From JBBSIN01 sp038232055 (GTDB taxonomy: Bacteria > Actinomycetota > Actinomycetes > JADGOV01), in contig JBBSIN010000023.1 of NCBI GenBank assembly GCA_038232055.1, forward strand, positions 1 to 33,034: 33,034 bases of DNA, given 5' to 3'. The notes under the pieces were generated by a model. It did no database searches. It was not told where the DNA came from and saw nothing but the letters and a program-made list of their open reading frames with translations. Shown piece after piece: positions 1 through 7,523 of the stretch (its first letter is position 1; every line of letters starts with the position of its first letter). A program made the position numbers and the translations under genes.

Positions 1-103
1 CGAGCTTGCCGACGTCCTCCCCCATGATGACGACCTTGGGGTCGACCTCCATCGCCTTGCGCAGGCCCATGTTCAGGGCCTTGGCGAGCGTGGTCTGGGC
101 CAT
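1..103 (-). CDS. bkdB: 2-oxoacid dehydrogenase E1 component, beta subunit (N-terminal fragment)
   Basis: Only the first 34 codons lie in the window; the gene continues past base 1. The reading starts MAQTTLAKALNMGLRKAMEV and reaches the MGEDVG motif found near the N-terminus of transketolase-like E1 beta subunits. With the alpha subunit it would form the thiamine-diphosphate heterotetramer that decarboxylates pyruvate or branched-chain 2-oxoacids and passes the acyl group to E2. The ATG (101-103) shares one base with the TGA stop of the upstream E1 alpha gene (103-105), so the pair is almost certainly translationally coupled. The branched-chain versus pyruvate assignment is by analogy with other actinobacteria and cannot be settled from 34 residues. 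Confidence 0.85.
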   Translation of the reverse strand, partial: MAQTTLAKALNMGLRKAMEVDPKVVIMGEDVGKL

Positions 104-1242
104 CAGTGCGTCCCCTCGAACGAACCCAGGTAGGCCGCGAACTGCTCCCGCTCCTCGTCGAGAAGGGAGCTTCCGTGGGAATAGACGCCGTCGAAGATGG
201 ACAGCGGCTCGGGGTCGGCCATCTCCAGGCAGCCGCGGCGGATGTACGCGGCCAGCTCGTCGGCGTCGCTCTCCACCTGCTCGAAGAACGCCGCGTCGGC
301 AAGCTTCTGGCGGTGCAGGTAGGCCTTCATCCGTTCCAGCGGGTCCTTCAGCTTCCAGGCCTCGAGCTCGGTCTGCAGCCGATAGCGGGTCGGGTCGTCC
401 GATGTCGTGTGCGCACCCATCCGGTAGGTAAACGCCTCGACGAGCGTGGGGCCGGCCCCCTCGCGGGCTGCCTGCAACGCCTGCCTGGTGACGGCGAGCA
501 CGGCCAGGACATCGTTGCCGTCGACCCGCACGCCGGGAAACCCGAATCCGCGGGCCCGCTGGTAGAGCGGGATCCGCGTCTGCCGCTCGAGCGGCTCGGA
601 GATTGCCCACTGGTTGTTCTGACAGAAGAACACCACCGGGGCGTTGAACACGGTGGCATAGACGAAGGCCTCGTTGACATCGCCCTGGCTCGAGGCGCCG
701 TCGCCGAAGTAGGCGATGACCGCGTCCTCCCCGTCGTCGCGCTGCACGCCCATCGCGTAGCCGGTCGCGTGCAGCGTCTGACTGCCGATGACGATCGTGT
801 AGAGGCTGAAGTTGTGCTCCTTGGGGTCCCAGCCGCTGTGGCTCACGCCCCGGAACAGGCCCAGCAGCTTGAGCGGGTCGACGCCGCGGCACCAGGCGAC
901 GCCGTGCTCCCGGTACGTCGGAAACGCCATGTCGCCCGGGGCGAGCGCACGACCGGAGCCGACCTGCGCCGCCTCCTGCCCGAGGAGGCTTGCCCAGATA
1001 CCCAGCTCGCCCTGGCGCTGCAGCGCGGTGGCTTCGACGTCAATGCGCCGCACAAGCACCAGGTCGCGGTAAAGGGCGCGGTACTCCTCGTCGGAAAGGT
1101 CGATGGAGTAGTCGGGGTGCTCGACCCGCTCGCCTTCAGGGGTCAGCAGCTGGACGAGCTCCGGACCGGCCGTCGACGCCGACGACCGGCTCGGCTCCGC
1201 GGTGGGGTCGAGAGCTACACCGGCGGAAGCGCCCTGGGGCAT
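103..1242 (-). CDS. bkdA: 2-oxoacid dehydrogenase E1 component, alpha subunit
   Basis: A 379-residue thiamine-diphosphate-dependent decarboxylase subunit, full length for the family. The cofactor motif is GDG at residues 180-182, closing with NN at 209-210. The substrate channel reads LYTIVIGSQTLHATGYAMG at about 148-165. The loop YRMGAHTTSDDPTRYR (273-288) is the conserved loop that is phosphorylated in mitochondrial homologues. The start was set at the ATG at 1242 because GAGGAG lies 8 bases upstream; the frame stays open 24 codons further without a better site. Family knowledge: it pairs with E1 beta, whose ATG overlaps this stop codon. In actinobacteria near-identical proteins are annotated either as branched-chain 2-oxoacid (BkdA) or pyruvate dehydrogenase E1. 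The branched-chain role, feeding branched fatty-acid synthesis, is my preference but is not proven by sequence. Confidence 0.9.
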   Translation of the reverse strand: MPQGASAGVALDPTAEPSRSSASTAGPELVQLLTPEGERVEHPDYSIDLSDEEYRALYRDLVLVRRIDVEATALQRQGELGIWASLLGQEAAQVGSGRALAPGDMAFPTYREHGVAWCRGVDPLKLLGLFRGVSHSGWDPKEHNFSLYTIVIGSQTLHATGYAMGVQRDDGEDAVIAYFGDGASSQGDVNEAFVYATVFNAPVVFFCQNNQWAISEPLERQTRIPLYQRARGFGFPGVRVDGNDVLAVLAVTRQALQAAREGAGPTLVEAFTYRMGAHTTSDDPTRYRLQTELEAWKLKDPLERMKAYLHRQKLADAAFFEQVESDADELAAYIRRGCLEMADPEPLSIFDGVYSHGSSLLDEEREQFAAYLGSFEGTH

Positions 1243-1384
1243 GTGTGCCACTCCTCGTTGAGTCTGCGCGCCGGAAGGATCGGTGCGTCGAACGGCTCGT
1301 GGCGCGGGACGCAAGGGGCGCTACCCCGCAGCCACTCCCATGTTCGCAGAGGGGTGGCCGGAAGAGCGAGGCCGGTGGCGGGAC

Positions 1385-2071
1385 TCAGCGAGCACCGTGG
1401 TGGCGGTGCTTCCCGTGGACGTTGTGCTGGCCGTGGTGGCGGTGCTTCCCGTGATGCTTGAGGTGCCCGTGGGGACGGTGCCGGCCGTGGTGCTTCGGAT
1501 GCCAGGGCAGCAGGTGCGGCCTGTGCTGCCGAGGCGAGCCCGCCTCATGTGGCTTCCGGCCGTGCTTGGAGTAGCCGAGAGGCTGGGTCGCCGGCTCGTT
1601 CCCGAGCGAGCCCGACCCGGTCAGCACCGGTTCGTCGGGTGAGGTGGTCGGCGGCGGCTCGGTTGGCGCGGGCGTCTCGGGCGGCGCGGGCGGCTCCCCG
1701 GGGGGTTCGGTCGGCGTCGGGGCCGGCGCCTGCGCCGGCGGCTCGACGGAGGAAGCGCTTCGCGGCCGGGTTGTCGATAGCACGAGGGAACGCGCGACCG
1801 TCGCCGTACCGAACGAGAGGAGCTCGACGCGCACCGGCGCGGCCGGCTCTCGGCGCGGGCGGACGGCTGGCACAGCCGAGGGTGAAGTGGCCGGACGGGC
1901 CGGCGGGGCAGCGACGGTCGACGGACCAGCCGCAAACGGTCGGGGGAGGTCGCTGCTCGACGGGGCGGCGACGGTCGTGAGCCCGAGAGCTGCCACCAGT
2001 GCGGTCGCCGTCGTAGCCACCCCGGCAAGCGCAGTTGTCGTACCGACCGCTGCCCGGCGTCCGCTGACCAT
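1385..2071 (-). CDS. Exported proline-rich protein with histidine-rich C-terminal tail
   Basis: A 228-residue protein with no recognised family. The N-terminus has an Arg-Arg pair then a hydrophobic stretch (about 13-36) that looks like a signal peptide or signal anchor. Residues 40-105 are Ala/Pro/Ser-rich. Residues 110-145 are a Pro/Glu/Thr linker typical of exported actinobacterial proteins. From residue 170 to the end there are 20 histidines in 59 residues, including the octamer HGKHRHHG twice, 12 residues apart. The ATG at 2071 is chosen because GAGGAGA precedes it; the longer frame upstream overlaps the divergent oxidoreductase. It lies on the same strand as, and 142 bp upstream of, the E1 alpha gene. 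The tail suggests metal binding outside the membrane (Ni, Zn, Cu or Co), but this is inference from composition only. Confidence 0.65.
   Translation of the reverse strand: MVSGRRAAVGTTTALAGVATTATALVAALGLTTVAAPSSSDLPRPFAAGPSTVAAPPARPATSPSAVPAVRPRREPAAPVRVELLSFGTATVARSLVLSTTRPRSASSVEPPAQAPAPTPTEPPGEPPAPPETPAPTEPPPTTSPDEPVLTGSGSLGNEPATQPLGYSKHGRKPHEAGSPRQHRPHLLPWHPKHHGRHRPHGHLKHHGKHRHHGQHNVHGKHRHHGAR
1395..1453 (-). repeat. 23-bp direct repeat coding the His-rich octamer
   Basis: A 23-bp block at 1395-1417 recurs identically at 1431-1453, a 36-bp period (12 codons). In the minus-strand gene it encodes HGKHRHHG twice. Identity at the DNA level, including third positions, suggests recent in-frame duplication rather than convergent codon choice. 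Confidence 0.85.
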
Positions 2072-2167
2072 GCTCTCTCCTCGCGTGTTGCCTGCCACAT
2101 CGGCACAACCGCCCGATCGGTTGAGGGCTAGGGCGCCTGGTTCTTTCGGACGGTTTCGGCTGACCGA

Positions 2168-2183
2168 TAGCGTCGGCTCTGTG
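2168..2183 (+). promoter_or_regulatory. Candidate leaderless promoter -10 box of the F420-type oxidoreductase
   Basis: TAGCGT (2168-2173) sits exactly 7 bases before the GTG at 2181, and no Shine-Dalgarno sequence is visible there. A TANNNT box 6-7 bases before the start codon is the usual pattern of leaderless actinobacterial transcripts. No convincing -35 box was found. Confidence 0.45.
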
Positions 2184-3083
2184 GGCGACTTCCCCCTCCC
2201 GATTGGCCAGGTCGGAATCTGGACCGGCCAACTGGATTTCTCCCCGGCCGACACGGTGCGCGAGGCGGCAGCCGAGATCGAGGAGCTCGGGTACGGCGCC
2301 CTCTGGACCGGGGAGGCCGTGGGCCGCGAGGTGTTGACCGCGGCCGGCCTGCTGCTCGCCGCAACCACTCGGATCGTGGTCGCGACCGGCATCGCCAACA
2401 TCTGGGCTCGTGACGCACTGGCCATGGCCGCCGGCCAGCGCACACTGGCCGAGGCCCACCCCGGTCGCTTCGTGCTCGGCATCGGGGTGAGCCACGCCCC
2501 TCTGCTCGAGGTACGCGGCCAGGGGTACGACAAGCCGTACTCCTTTATGCAGAGCTACCTCGAGGCCATGCGACGTGGCGCTGCCGCCAACCGTGCGGTG
2601 GCACCGAGCGGTCCCGCTCCCATCGTGCTCGCCGCGTTGGGACCGCGCATGCTCGATCTGGCCCGAGAGGCGGCCGACGGCGCGCACACGTTCTTCGTGC
2701 CACCGGAGCACACCGCGACCGCCCGCGAGCGGCTCGGGCCCGGCAAGCTCCTCGCCCCGGAGCAGGTAGCGGTGCTGGAGACCGACCCGGTCGCGGCCCG
2801 GGAGCTCGCCAGACGGCACACCGCGTCGTACCTGCGGCTTCCCAACTACACGGCCAACCTGCGGCGGCTCGGGTTCGACGGCGACGACTTCGCAGCTGGC
2901 GGAAGCGACCGGCTCGTCGACGCGATCGCCGTCTGGGGTGACGAGGACGCCGTACGAACCCGGGTCCGGGCACACCTCGATGCCGGAGCGGACCACGTCG
3001 CCGTGCAGGTGCTCGACCGCGACCGGCGCGGTCTTCCCCGTGCGCAGTGGCAACGGCTCGCGCCGGCGCTCCTTGGCACCTGA
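2181..3083 (+). CDS. LLM-class F420-dependent oxidoreductase
   Basis: A 300-residue luciferase-like TIM-barrel protein. The start reads VGDFPLPIGQVGIWTGQLDF. Barrel landmarks are EELGYGALWTGE, TRIVVATGIANIW, the glycine-rich GRFVLGIGVSH, and a C-terminal AGADHVAVQVL strand. In actinobacteria this class uses coenzyme F420 rather than FMN, and this variant resembles the small family called 'probable F420-dependent oxidoreductase, MSMEG_4141 family'. The substrate is unknown. The open frame extends far upstream, but the GTG at 2181 begins the homologous region, has a TAGCGT box 7 bases upstream, and leaves space for the divergent promoter of the histidine-rich gene. The aldo/keto reductase follows after 37 bp on the same strand, suggesting a two-gene redox unit. 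Confidence 0.82.
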   Translation: MGDFPLPIGQVGIWTGQLDFSPADTVREAAAEIEELGYGALWTGEAVGREVLTAAGLLLAATTRIVVATGIANIWARDALAMAAGQRTLAEAHPGRFVLGIGVSHAPLLEVRGQGYDKPYSFMQSYLEAMRRGAAANRAVAPSGPAPIVLAALGPRMLDLAREAADGAHTFFVPPEHTATARERLGPGKLLAPEQVAVLETDPVAARELARRHTASYLRLPNYTANLRRLGFDGDDFAAGGSDRLVDAIAVWGDEDAVRTRVRAHLDAGADHVAVQVLDRDRRGLPRAQWQRLAPALLGT

Positions 3084-3120
3084 GCGTTTCCGCCGCCGAA
3101 CGAGGCGGTACGCCGGAGAG

Positions 3121-3975
3121 ATGCAAACTCGCCTCATCGGGAACCAGCACGTGAGCGCCATCGGCCTCGGCGGCATGCCGATGTCCATCGAAGGCCGGCC
3201 CGACGAGCAGCAGTCGCTGCGCACGATCCACGCGGCTCTCGACGCCGGCGTCACGTTGATCGACACCGCCGACGCCTACTGCCTCGACGCCAGCGAGGTG
3301 GGGCACAACGAGCGGCTCATCGCGAAGGGGCTTGCGACGTACGCCGGTGACTCCAGCGCCGTGCTGATCGCGACGAAGGGCGGTCACACCCGACCCGGCG
3401 ACGGGTCCTGGCAGCTCAACGGGCATCCCGACTACCTGAAGCACGCGTGCGAGGCGTCTCTGAAGGCCCTCGGCGTCGACGCGATCGGCCTCTACCAGTT
3501 CCACCGGCCCGACCCCAGCGTGCCGTACGCCGAGTCCGTGGGCGCTCTCGCCGATCTCCTCGACGCCGGCAAGATTCGCCTGGCGGGCGTCAGCAACGCG
3601 ACCGTCGTGCAGATCGACGAGGCCGACCGCGTGCTCGGTGGCCGGCTGGCGAGCGTGCAGAACGAGTTCTCGCCCCGCTACCGATCCAGCGAGGGCGAGC
3701 TGCGGCACTGCGCGACGCGCGGGATCGCCTTTTTGCCGTGGGGCCCGCTCGGCGGCAGCGGCAAGGCCGGCAACCTCGGCGACGCGCACGCCGCCTTTGC
3801 CGAGATCGCCGAGGCGCACGGTGTCTCAGCGCAGCAGGTCTGCCTCGCGTGGGAGCTGGCCAAGGCACCGGTGGTCGTACCGATTCCCGGCTCGACGAAG
3901 CCGGAGACCATCACCGACTCGGCGCGCGCAGCCGACCTGCAGCTGACCGACGGGGAGCTCGCCCGGCTGGGCTGA
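3121..3975 (+). CDS. Aldo/keto reductase
   Basis: A 284-residue NADP(H)-type aldo/keto reductase with the full catalytic tetrad: Asp48 and Tyr53 in DTADAY, Lys86 in ATKGG and His128 in QFHRP. The nucleotide-binding end reads VPIPGSTKPETI. Such enzymes reduce aldehydes or ketones to alcohols in the cytoplasm; the substrate cannot be read from sequence. Length is typical of the short bacterial members. The ATG at 3121 begins the conserved MQTRLIGN strand. GGAGAG touches the start codon directly, too close for normal use, while TACGCC lies 6 bases upstream, so a leaderless start is possible. It follows the F420-type oxidoreductase by 37 bp and ends 24 bp before the convergent phosphatase gene. 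Confidence 0.88.
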   Translation: MQTRLIGNQHVSAIGLGGMPMSIEGRPDEQQSLRTIHAALDAGVTLIDTADAYCLDASEVGHNERLIAKGLATYAGDSSAVLIATKGGHTRPGDGSWQLNGHPDYLKHACEASLKALGVDAIGLYQFHRPDPSVPYAESVGALADLLDAGKIRLAGVSNATVVQIDEADRVLGGRLASVQNEFSPRYRSSEGELRHCATRGIAFLPWGPLGGSGKAGNLGDAHAAFAEIAEAHGVSAQQVCLAWELAKAPVVVPIPGSTKPETITDSARAADLQLTDGELARLG

Positions 3976-3999
3976 TGGGTCCGTCCGGACCGGCGCGCG

Positions 4000-6399
4000 T
4001 CAGACCGCGTCGAAGGGAAGCCGGTAGGGCCAGCCGGGGAACTGGGCGTCGCCGGCCAGCGGGTCCGCCTGCCAGGGCCAGCACTCGAACACGAACTCTC
4101 CGGCGCGGGGGTCGACGCGCACGACGCCGTACCCCTCGCTCTTGAGCGACTGGTCGCCAAAGTTGTTGTGGGCCCCCGCGCCGTGCGCCCTCGTGAAGGC
4201 GGCGTAGGTCACCGGCGGGTTGGCCACCGCGAGGACGTGCATGCGGTTGCCGAACGCGTCGACGTAGTCACCGGTGTACGTCGTCGGCTCCGGGTTGGGC
4301 AGTGTCGGCCGCGGTTCGAACCATCGTTGGAAGGCGGTGCCAGATGCCGGGGCGGTGAACTGCACGGGACCGTCGCTAAAAGTCGCGTCGCCGTGCCGGA
4401 CCAAGGACCCCAGGTGCTGGTCGCCACCAAGCAGGACGGCGCGAGCGGCGCTCAGCAGCCGAATAGCACGCGCCCGCTTGTTCGGCGGATACCCGTCGGA
4501 GTCGTAGTCGATCCGCGGCGCACCGCTCGCGTCGGTCTGCAGGCAGCCCCACAGAGTCTGGGTGAGGCAGATCTTCGGCATGCCTGGGTCGAGACCGGCC
4601 CACACGTCGAGTAGGGCCTCCTGACGCGGCCCCAGCAGCTGCGCTGTGTCGGCCGGGTAGGGGTTGCCGGCGGCGTCGAGTCCGTCGTAGTCGCCGGTCT
4701 TGAACTTCCGGTCCTCGAGAAGTACGAAGCTGGCGGGACCGTAGCGGAAGTGCGTGTAGTACACGCCGGTTCCCCGTAGCGCCGGGGAGGCGTCGTACGG
4801 GTCCGGGTTGTGCCCGCACTGGACGGACTGCACGACGTCGACGAAGCTCGCCGAGGGAACGTAGCCACCGAGTCGGTACCGGCCGTTCGGGGCGCCCGCA
4901 CCGGCGTGCCCCCACAGGTTGCCCTGAAAGACGTCGTGGTCGTCGACGAGGACGACGCAGGGCGTCCGCGCGGTGACCTCGCGAAAGGACCACAGCCAGA
5001 GGTAGTAGCGGTAAAGGAAGTCGAGGGACCGCTTTCCGGCGTCCATCCTGGTCGGCCGGGTTTCGTAGTACTGGTCGCCGAGCGCCACGAGCAGGTCCGG
5101 ACGTTGTGCGGCGAGATTCTCCACCTGGGTGGCATAGGGGAAGTAGAGGTTGCGGTCGGTGTAGAGCCCCAGCGCGTGCTCTCCTGGCAGCCGGGCGACG
5201 GAGACGCTCGGCGCGTCCAGCGGCCGGAAGGAGTGGACGGTGCAGTTGACGGCGGCAACGGTGAGGGTCTGCGCGGCGCCGGGCTCGGCCGGCACGATTC
5301 CGTCGTAGAACTGCTCGTCCGGCGTGCCGGCGCCGTAGACGATGCGGTACGCGGTCGCGACGGAGCTGTTCCAGCCGGCCAGCCGAAAACGCGCGATGTA
5401 GCCGGCCTCGACCGGCGCGGTCGGTCCATCGACCCACACCGAGGAGCCGGCTGGTCGGTACTGGAAGGTGGCGGTCTGCGGGTCGTCGGGGCCGATCGGA
5501 AACAGCTGCGCCGTGCACTTCAGGACACGTCCGGATACCGAGTACAACGTCCCCAGCACCGGCCCGAGTCGACGCTCCGGATGCTGGCCCACCTTGGCGC
5601 CTCCCGCCGAGAAGTCCGCGAGCCAGTGGGTGGCGGGTGACCCCAGCCGGCCGGAGATGAGGGATATGCCGCCCAGCAGTCGGCTGTCCGCTACCCGGGC
5701 GGCCTTCGCGGTGGAAAGCAGCGCGCCGGTCTTGACGTCGCGGGCCGTGAGGATCAGGGAGAAGAAGCCAGCGGTGCCGGGGTAGATGGCGAGCCGCAGC
5801 AGCACGTCCTCCGCCGTCGTACGGGCCGGCGCCGGTCCCGACCGCGAGACAGTTGGCTGCGCGGCGTAGCCGAACTGGTCGGTCTCGTCGGCGTGGTCCC
5901 GGAAGGAGACCGAACCGTCACTGTCGTATCCGGCGAGGAGGCCGCCGCCCGTACCGGATGCGCTGTTGACCAGTGCGGCCGCTCGCGGATCGAGCGCACC
6001 GCCGCCCGCGCCGACCAGGAACCCGGAGAAGCCCGCGCCGTCGACCAGCGTTCCGGTCCGCACGGTGAGGGTCGCTTGTGCAGCGCCCTCAACGAGCTCC
6101 CGCGTCAGTACGGCGACCGTCCGGATCCCACCGTAGGCGGGCGCGGCGACGCACTCGAAGCGTCCGGCAGAGAGCCGCCAGTCCTGCAGCCGGTTGGCCC
6201 AGTACTGCGGGCCGAGCCAGGTCCGTGGCGCCGCGGTCGCAGGTTCCGCCGCCGGCGAGAGCGTGGCTCGCGCCAACGAGGGTCGGAGGCCGGCGAGCGC
6301 AATTCCGCCCGCGGCGGCCTGAAGCACCTGGCGGCGACTGGGTCCATCGGCGTCGTTCGCTGCCGTCTTGCCGGCAATCACGCAGCGCTCCATACCCAT
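4000..6399 (-). CDS. Tat-exported PhoD-like metallophosphatase/phosphodiesterase
   Basis: A 799-residue protein with a twin-arginine signal: SRRQVLQ at 21-27, a hydrophobic core AAAGGIALAGL, then Ala-rich cleavage region around 44-57. Residues 60-280 form a beta-rich domain of unknown role. From about 285 there is a Fibronectin-like segment, and from about 380 a PhoD-like metallophosphatase domain. That domain shows LLVALGDQYYE (437-446), LVDDHDVFQGNLWG (484-497), TQTLWG and LLGGDQHLGSLVRHG (656-670), the usual metal and phosphate ligands. Family members are exported Ca/Fe phosphodiesterases that release phosphate from phosphodiesters, teichoic acids or phospholipids. It is longer than ordinary PhoD (about 550 residues) because of the N-terminal extension. 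Start choice between residues M1 and M3 is uncertain; neither has a strong ribosome-binding site. A 333-bp structured leader separates it from the upstream regulator. Confidence 0.85.
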   Translation of the reverse strand: MGMERCVIAGKTAANDADGPSRRQVLQAAAGGIALAGLRPSLARATLSPAAEPATAAPRTWLGPQYWANRLQDWRLSAGRFECVAAPAYGGIRTVAVLTRELVEGAAQATLTVRTGTLVDGAGFSGFLVGAGGGALDPRAAALVNSASGTGGGLLAGYDSDGSVSFRDHADETDQFGYAAQPTVSRSGPAPARTTAEDVLLRLAIYPGTAGFFSLILTARDVKTGALLSTAKAARVADSRLLGGISLISGRLGSPATHWLADFSAGGAKVGQHPERRLGPVLGTLYSVSGRVLKCTAQLFPIGPDDPQTATFQYRPAGSSVWVDGPTAPVEAGYIARFRLAGWNSSVATAYRIVYGAGTPDEQFYDGIVPAEPGAAQTLTVAAVNCTVHSFRPLDAPSVSVARLPGEHALGLYTDRNLYFPYATQVENLAAQRPDLLVALGDQYYETRPTRMDAGKRSLDFLYRYYLWLWSFREVTARTPCVVLVDDHDVFQGNLWGHAGAGAPNGRYRLGGYVPSASFVDVVQSVQCGHNPDPYDASPALRGTGVYYTHFRYGPASFVLLEDRKFKTGDYDGLDAAGNPYPADTAQLLGPRQEALLDVWAGLDPGMPKICLTQTLWGCLQTDASGAPRIDYDSDGYPPNKRARAIRLLSAARAVLLGGDQHLGSLVRHGDATFSDGPVQFTAPASGTAFQRWFEPRPTLPNPEPTTYTGDYVDAFGNRMHVLAVANPPVTYAAFTRAHGAGAHNNFGDQSLKSEGYGVVRVDPRAGEFVFECWPWQADPLAGDAQFPGWPYRLPFDAV

Positions 6400-6446
6400 T
6401 ACTCATTGTCATACCGCGTGCCCGAACACCTGTGCCGGATTCCGGT

Positions 6447-6526
6447 GCCCCCGGCCGCAGTCCGACCCGCCACCCCCGCCGCTGCCCGACCCGCCAACCC
6501 CGCCCGCGCCGCCCACCCCGCCCGCT
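6447..6526. other. C-run-rich tract (G-run-rich in the phosphatase leader)
   Basis: This stretch carries repeated runs of 3-5 cytosines on the plus strand. On the minus strand, which would be the 5' leader of the phosphatase mRNA, it reads as four closely spaced G-runs (for example GGG-C-GGGG-T-GGG with a further GGG six bases on), satisfying the G-quadruplex pattern. No coding potential is evident. Confidence 0.55.
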
Positions 6527-6535
6527 GCAGCTCGA

Positions 6536-6617
6536 CGATCTCCTTCGCGTGCGCTGTTGTGGTCAAACGATCTCCATGACCGTCCCTCAGGCACTACCAG
6601 GCGGGCGAAGGAGATCG
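6536..6617. repeat. 13-bp perfect inverted repeat with 56-bp loop
   Basis: CGATCTCCTTCGC at 6536-6548 is repeated as its exact reverse complement at 6605-6617. A third, partial copy (CGATCTCC) lies in the loop at 6569-6576. Beyond a short internal loop, seven more G:C pairs are possible between 6517-6523 and 6623-6629, joining the flanking C-rich and G-rich tracts into one large imperfect hairpin. It lies between the regulator's stop codon and the phosphatase's start and could act as terminator, attenuator or binding site. Confidence 0.6.
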
Positions 6618-6621
6618 CCAA

Positions 6622-6705
6622 GGGGCGGGCGGCACGGGGGCGGGCGGCACGGGGGCGGGCGGCACGGGGGCGGGCGGCACGGGGGCGGGCGGCACGGGGC
6701 GGGGC
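6622..6705 (+). repeat. 15-bp tandem repeat, five copies, G-quadruplex prone
   Basis: GGCGGGCGGCACGGG repeats with an exact 15-bp period (GGCAC at 6631, 6646, 6661, 6676 and 6691), the last copy degenerate. Plus-strand runs of 3-5 G separated by 1-6 bases fit the quadruplex pattern. The array ends 28 bp from the stop codon of the minus-strand regulator gene. Confidence 0.85.
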
Positions 6706-6732
6706 ACGCAGCGCGGGCACCGGGACCCATAG

Positions 6733-7422
6733 TCAGCCGGCAGTTGCCAGGTCGAAGACGACGCAGCAGCTGTCCACACACGGGTGGAGGCGGGGCACGA
6801 TCTGCGTCCCTGCGCCGAGCCCGTCGACGTAACCATGCGACAGTCCGTAATTGATCGCACACACCAGTTCGCAGTTCACGTCGCGCAACTTTTCGAAGGG
6901 GCAGTTTCCGAGCGCCAGACTCTGCCCTTCCGGTCTCGGCGCATATCCGAGACGGCTCAGGAGCTGCCGCAGCCGCTCGAGCTTGGCTCGCACGGTGCGG
7001 GCGGACGCCCTGGGACGAAGCTGCAGCGCCAACGCCCGACCACGGCGTTCGGCGACGCGCTTCGCCGCGTGATCGATCGACTCGTCCTGGCTCCTCTCGG
7101 TGGCTGCGAGCAGGAGTACCTCGGCCACCAGGTCGTAATGTCGCGGTGGAACGCTCGCGCTCAGCTCCCGACGCGTCGCCCGGTACCGCTGCGACGGTCG
7201 ACCGAGGCGCCCCTGCTCGGCCTGGATCGGCACGGGTTCGACGAACCCGGCGTCGCGGAGCTTGTCGAGATGGAAGGCGACCAGCGTGCGACCGATGTGC
7301 AGGACGTCGGCGAGCTCGTTGCGGGTGACAGGTGCGGGGGCTGCCGCGACGTATTCGTAGATGCGGCGGCGCTGCGGCTCGGCCAGTACGCCGAGCGTGG
7401 CAAGGTCCGTACTGTCGCTCAC
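6733..7422 (-). CDS. SufR-like winged-helix regulator with C-terminal cysteine cluster
   Basis: A 229-residue transcription factor. Residues about 8-85 form an ArsR/MarR-type winged helix (LAEPQRRRIYEYV, VTRNELADVLHIGRTLVAFHLDKL, wing GRLGRPSQRYRA). The C-terminal half has the pattern GNCPFEKLRDVNCELVC with C174, C184, C188, followed by C215, C219 and C220. This is the arrangement of SufR-type repressors, whose cysteines hold an Fe-S cluster. The start is the GTG at 7422 because TAGAGT lies 7 bases upstream in leaderless geometry; a GTG at 7431 would add three residues. It is divergent from a ferredoxin-reductase-type flavoprotein, and a CAAC-N4-GTTG palindrome lies between them, so it probably controls that gene. 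No suf cluster is in the window. Fe-S sensing is inferred. Confidence 0.75.
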   Translation of the reverse strand: MSDSTDLATLGVLAEPQRRRIYEYVAAAPAPVTRNELADVLHIGRTLVAFHLDKLRDAGFVEPVPIQAEQGRLGRPSQRYRATRRELSASVPPRHYDLVAEVLLLAATERSQDESIDHAAKRVAERRGRALALQLRPRASARTVRAKLERLRQLLSRLGYAPRPEGQSLALGNCPFEKLRDVNCELVCAINYGLSHGYVDGLGAGTQIVPRLHPCVDSCCVVFDLATAG

Positions 7423-7456
7423 CCGGCTCACTCTAGTCCGGCAGGGTCATTTAGAA

Positions 7457-7468
7457 CAACATCTGTTG
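7457..7468. promoter_or_regulatory. Candidate operator palindrome CAACATCTGTTG
   Basis: A perfect 5-bp inverted repeat (CAACA/TGTTG, 2-bp centre) whose right arm overlaps the first three bases of the TTGACA -35 box. Binding here would block the reductase promoter. The half-sites CAAC and GTTG are those I recall for cyanobacterial SufR (CAAC-N6-GTTG), here with N4. Confidence 0.5.
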
Positions 7469-7494
7469 ACAGATTGCTCTCCCTCCCCTTATAA
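7466..7494 (+). promoter_or_regulatory. Near-consensus sigma70-type promoter of the reductase gene
   Basis: TTGACA (7466-7471), a 17-bp spacer, then TTATAA (7489-7494). The -35 is a perfect consensus match and the -10 matches TATAAT at four positions, in an AT-rich island unlike the surrounding DNA. Transcription would begin near 7501 and run into the micro-ORF at 7524 and the flavoprotein at 7586. Confidence 0.7.
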
Positions 7495-7523
7495 CAACAA
7501 ACACTGCTAGAACGGAGACCACG

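Noticed and set aside
106..1461. Long plus-strand frame (451 codons) opposite E1 alpha
   Set aside because: It is the antisense shadow of the E1 alpha gene in GC-rich DNA; it has no family resemblance and the minus strand has clear cofactor motifs.
1545..3266. 573-codon minus-strand frame
   Set aside because: It runs opposite the F420-type oxidoreductase and out of frame with the His-rich gene; composition is Arg/Gly/Pro shadow-like.
6622..6705. CRISPR-like array
   Set aside because: The 15-bp units are contiguous without spacers and no cas gene is present; it is a simple tandem repeat.
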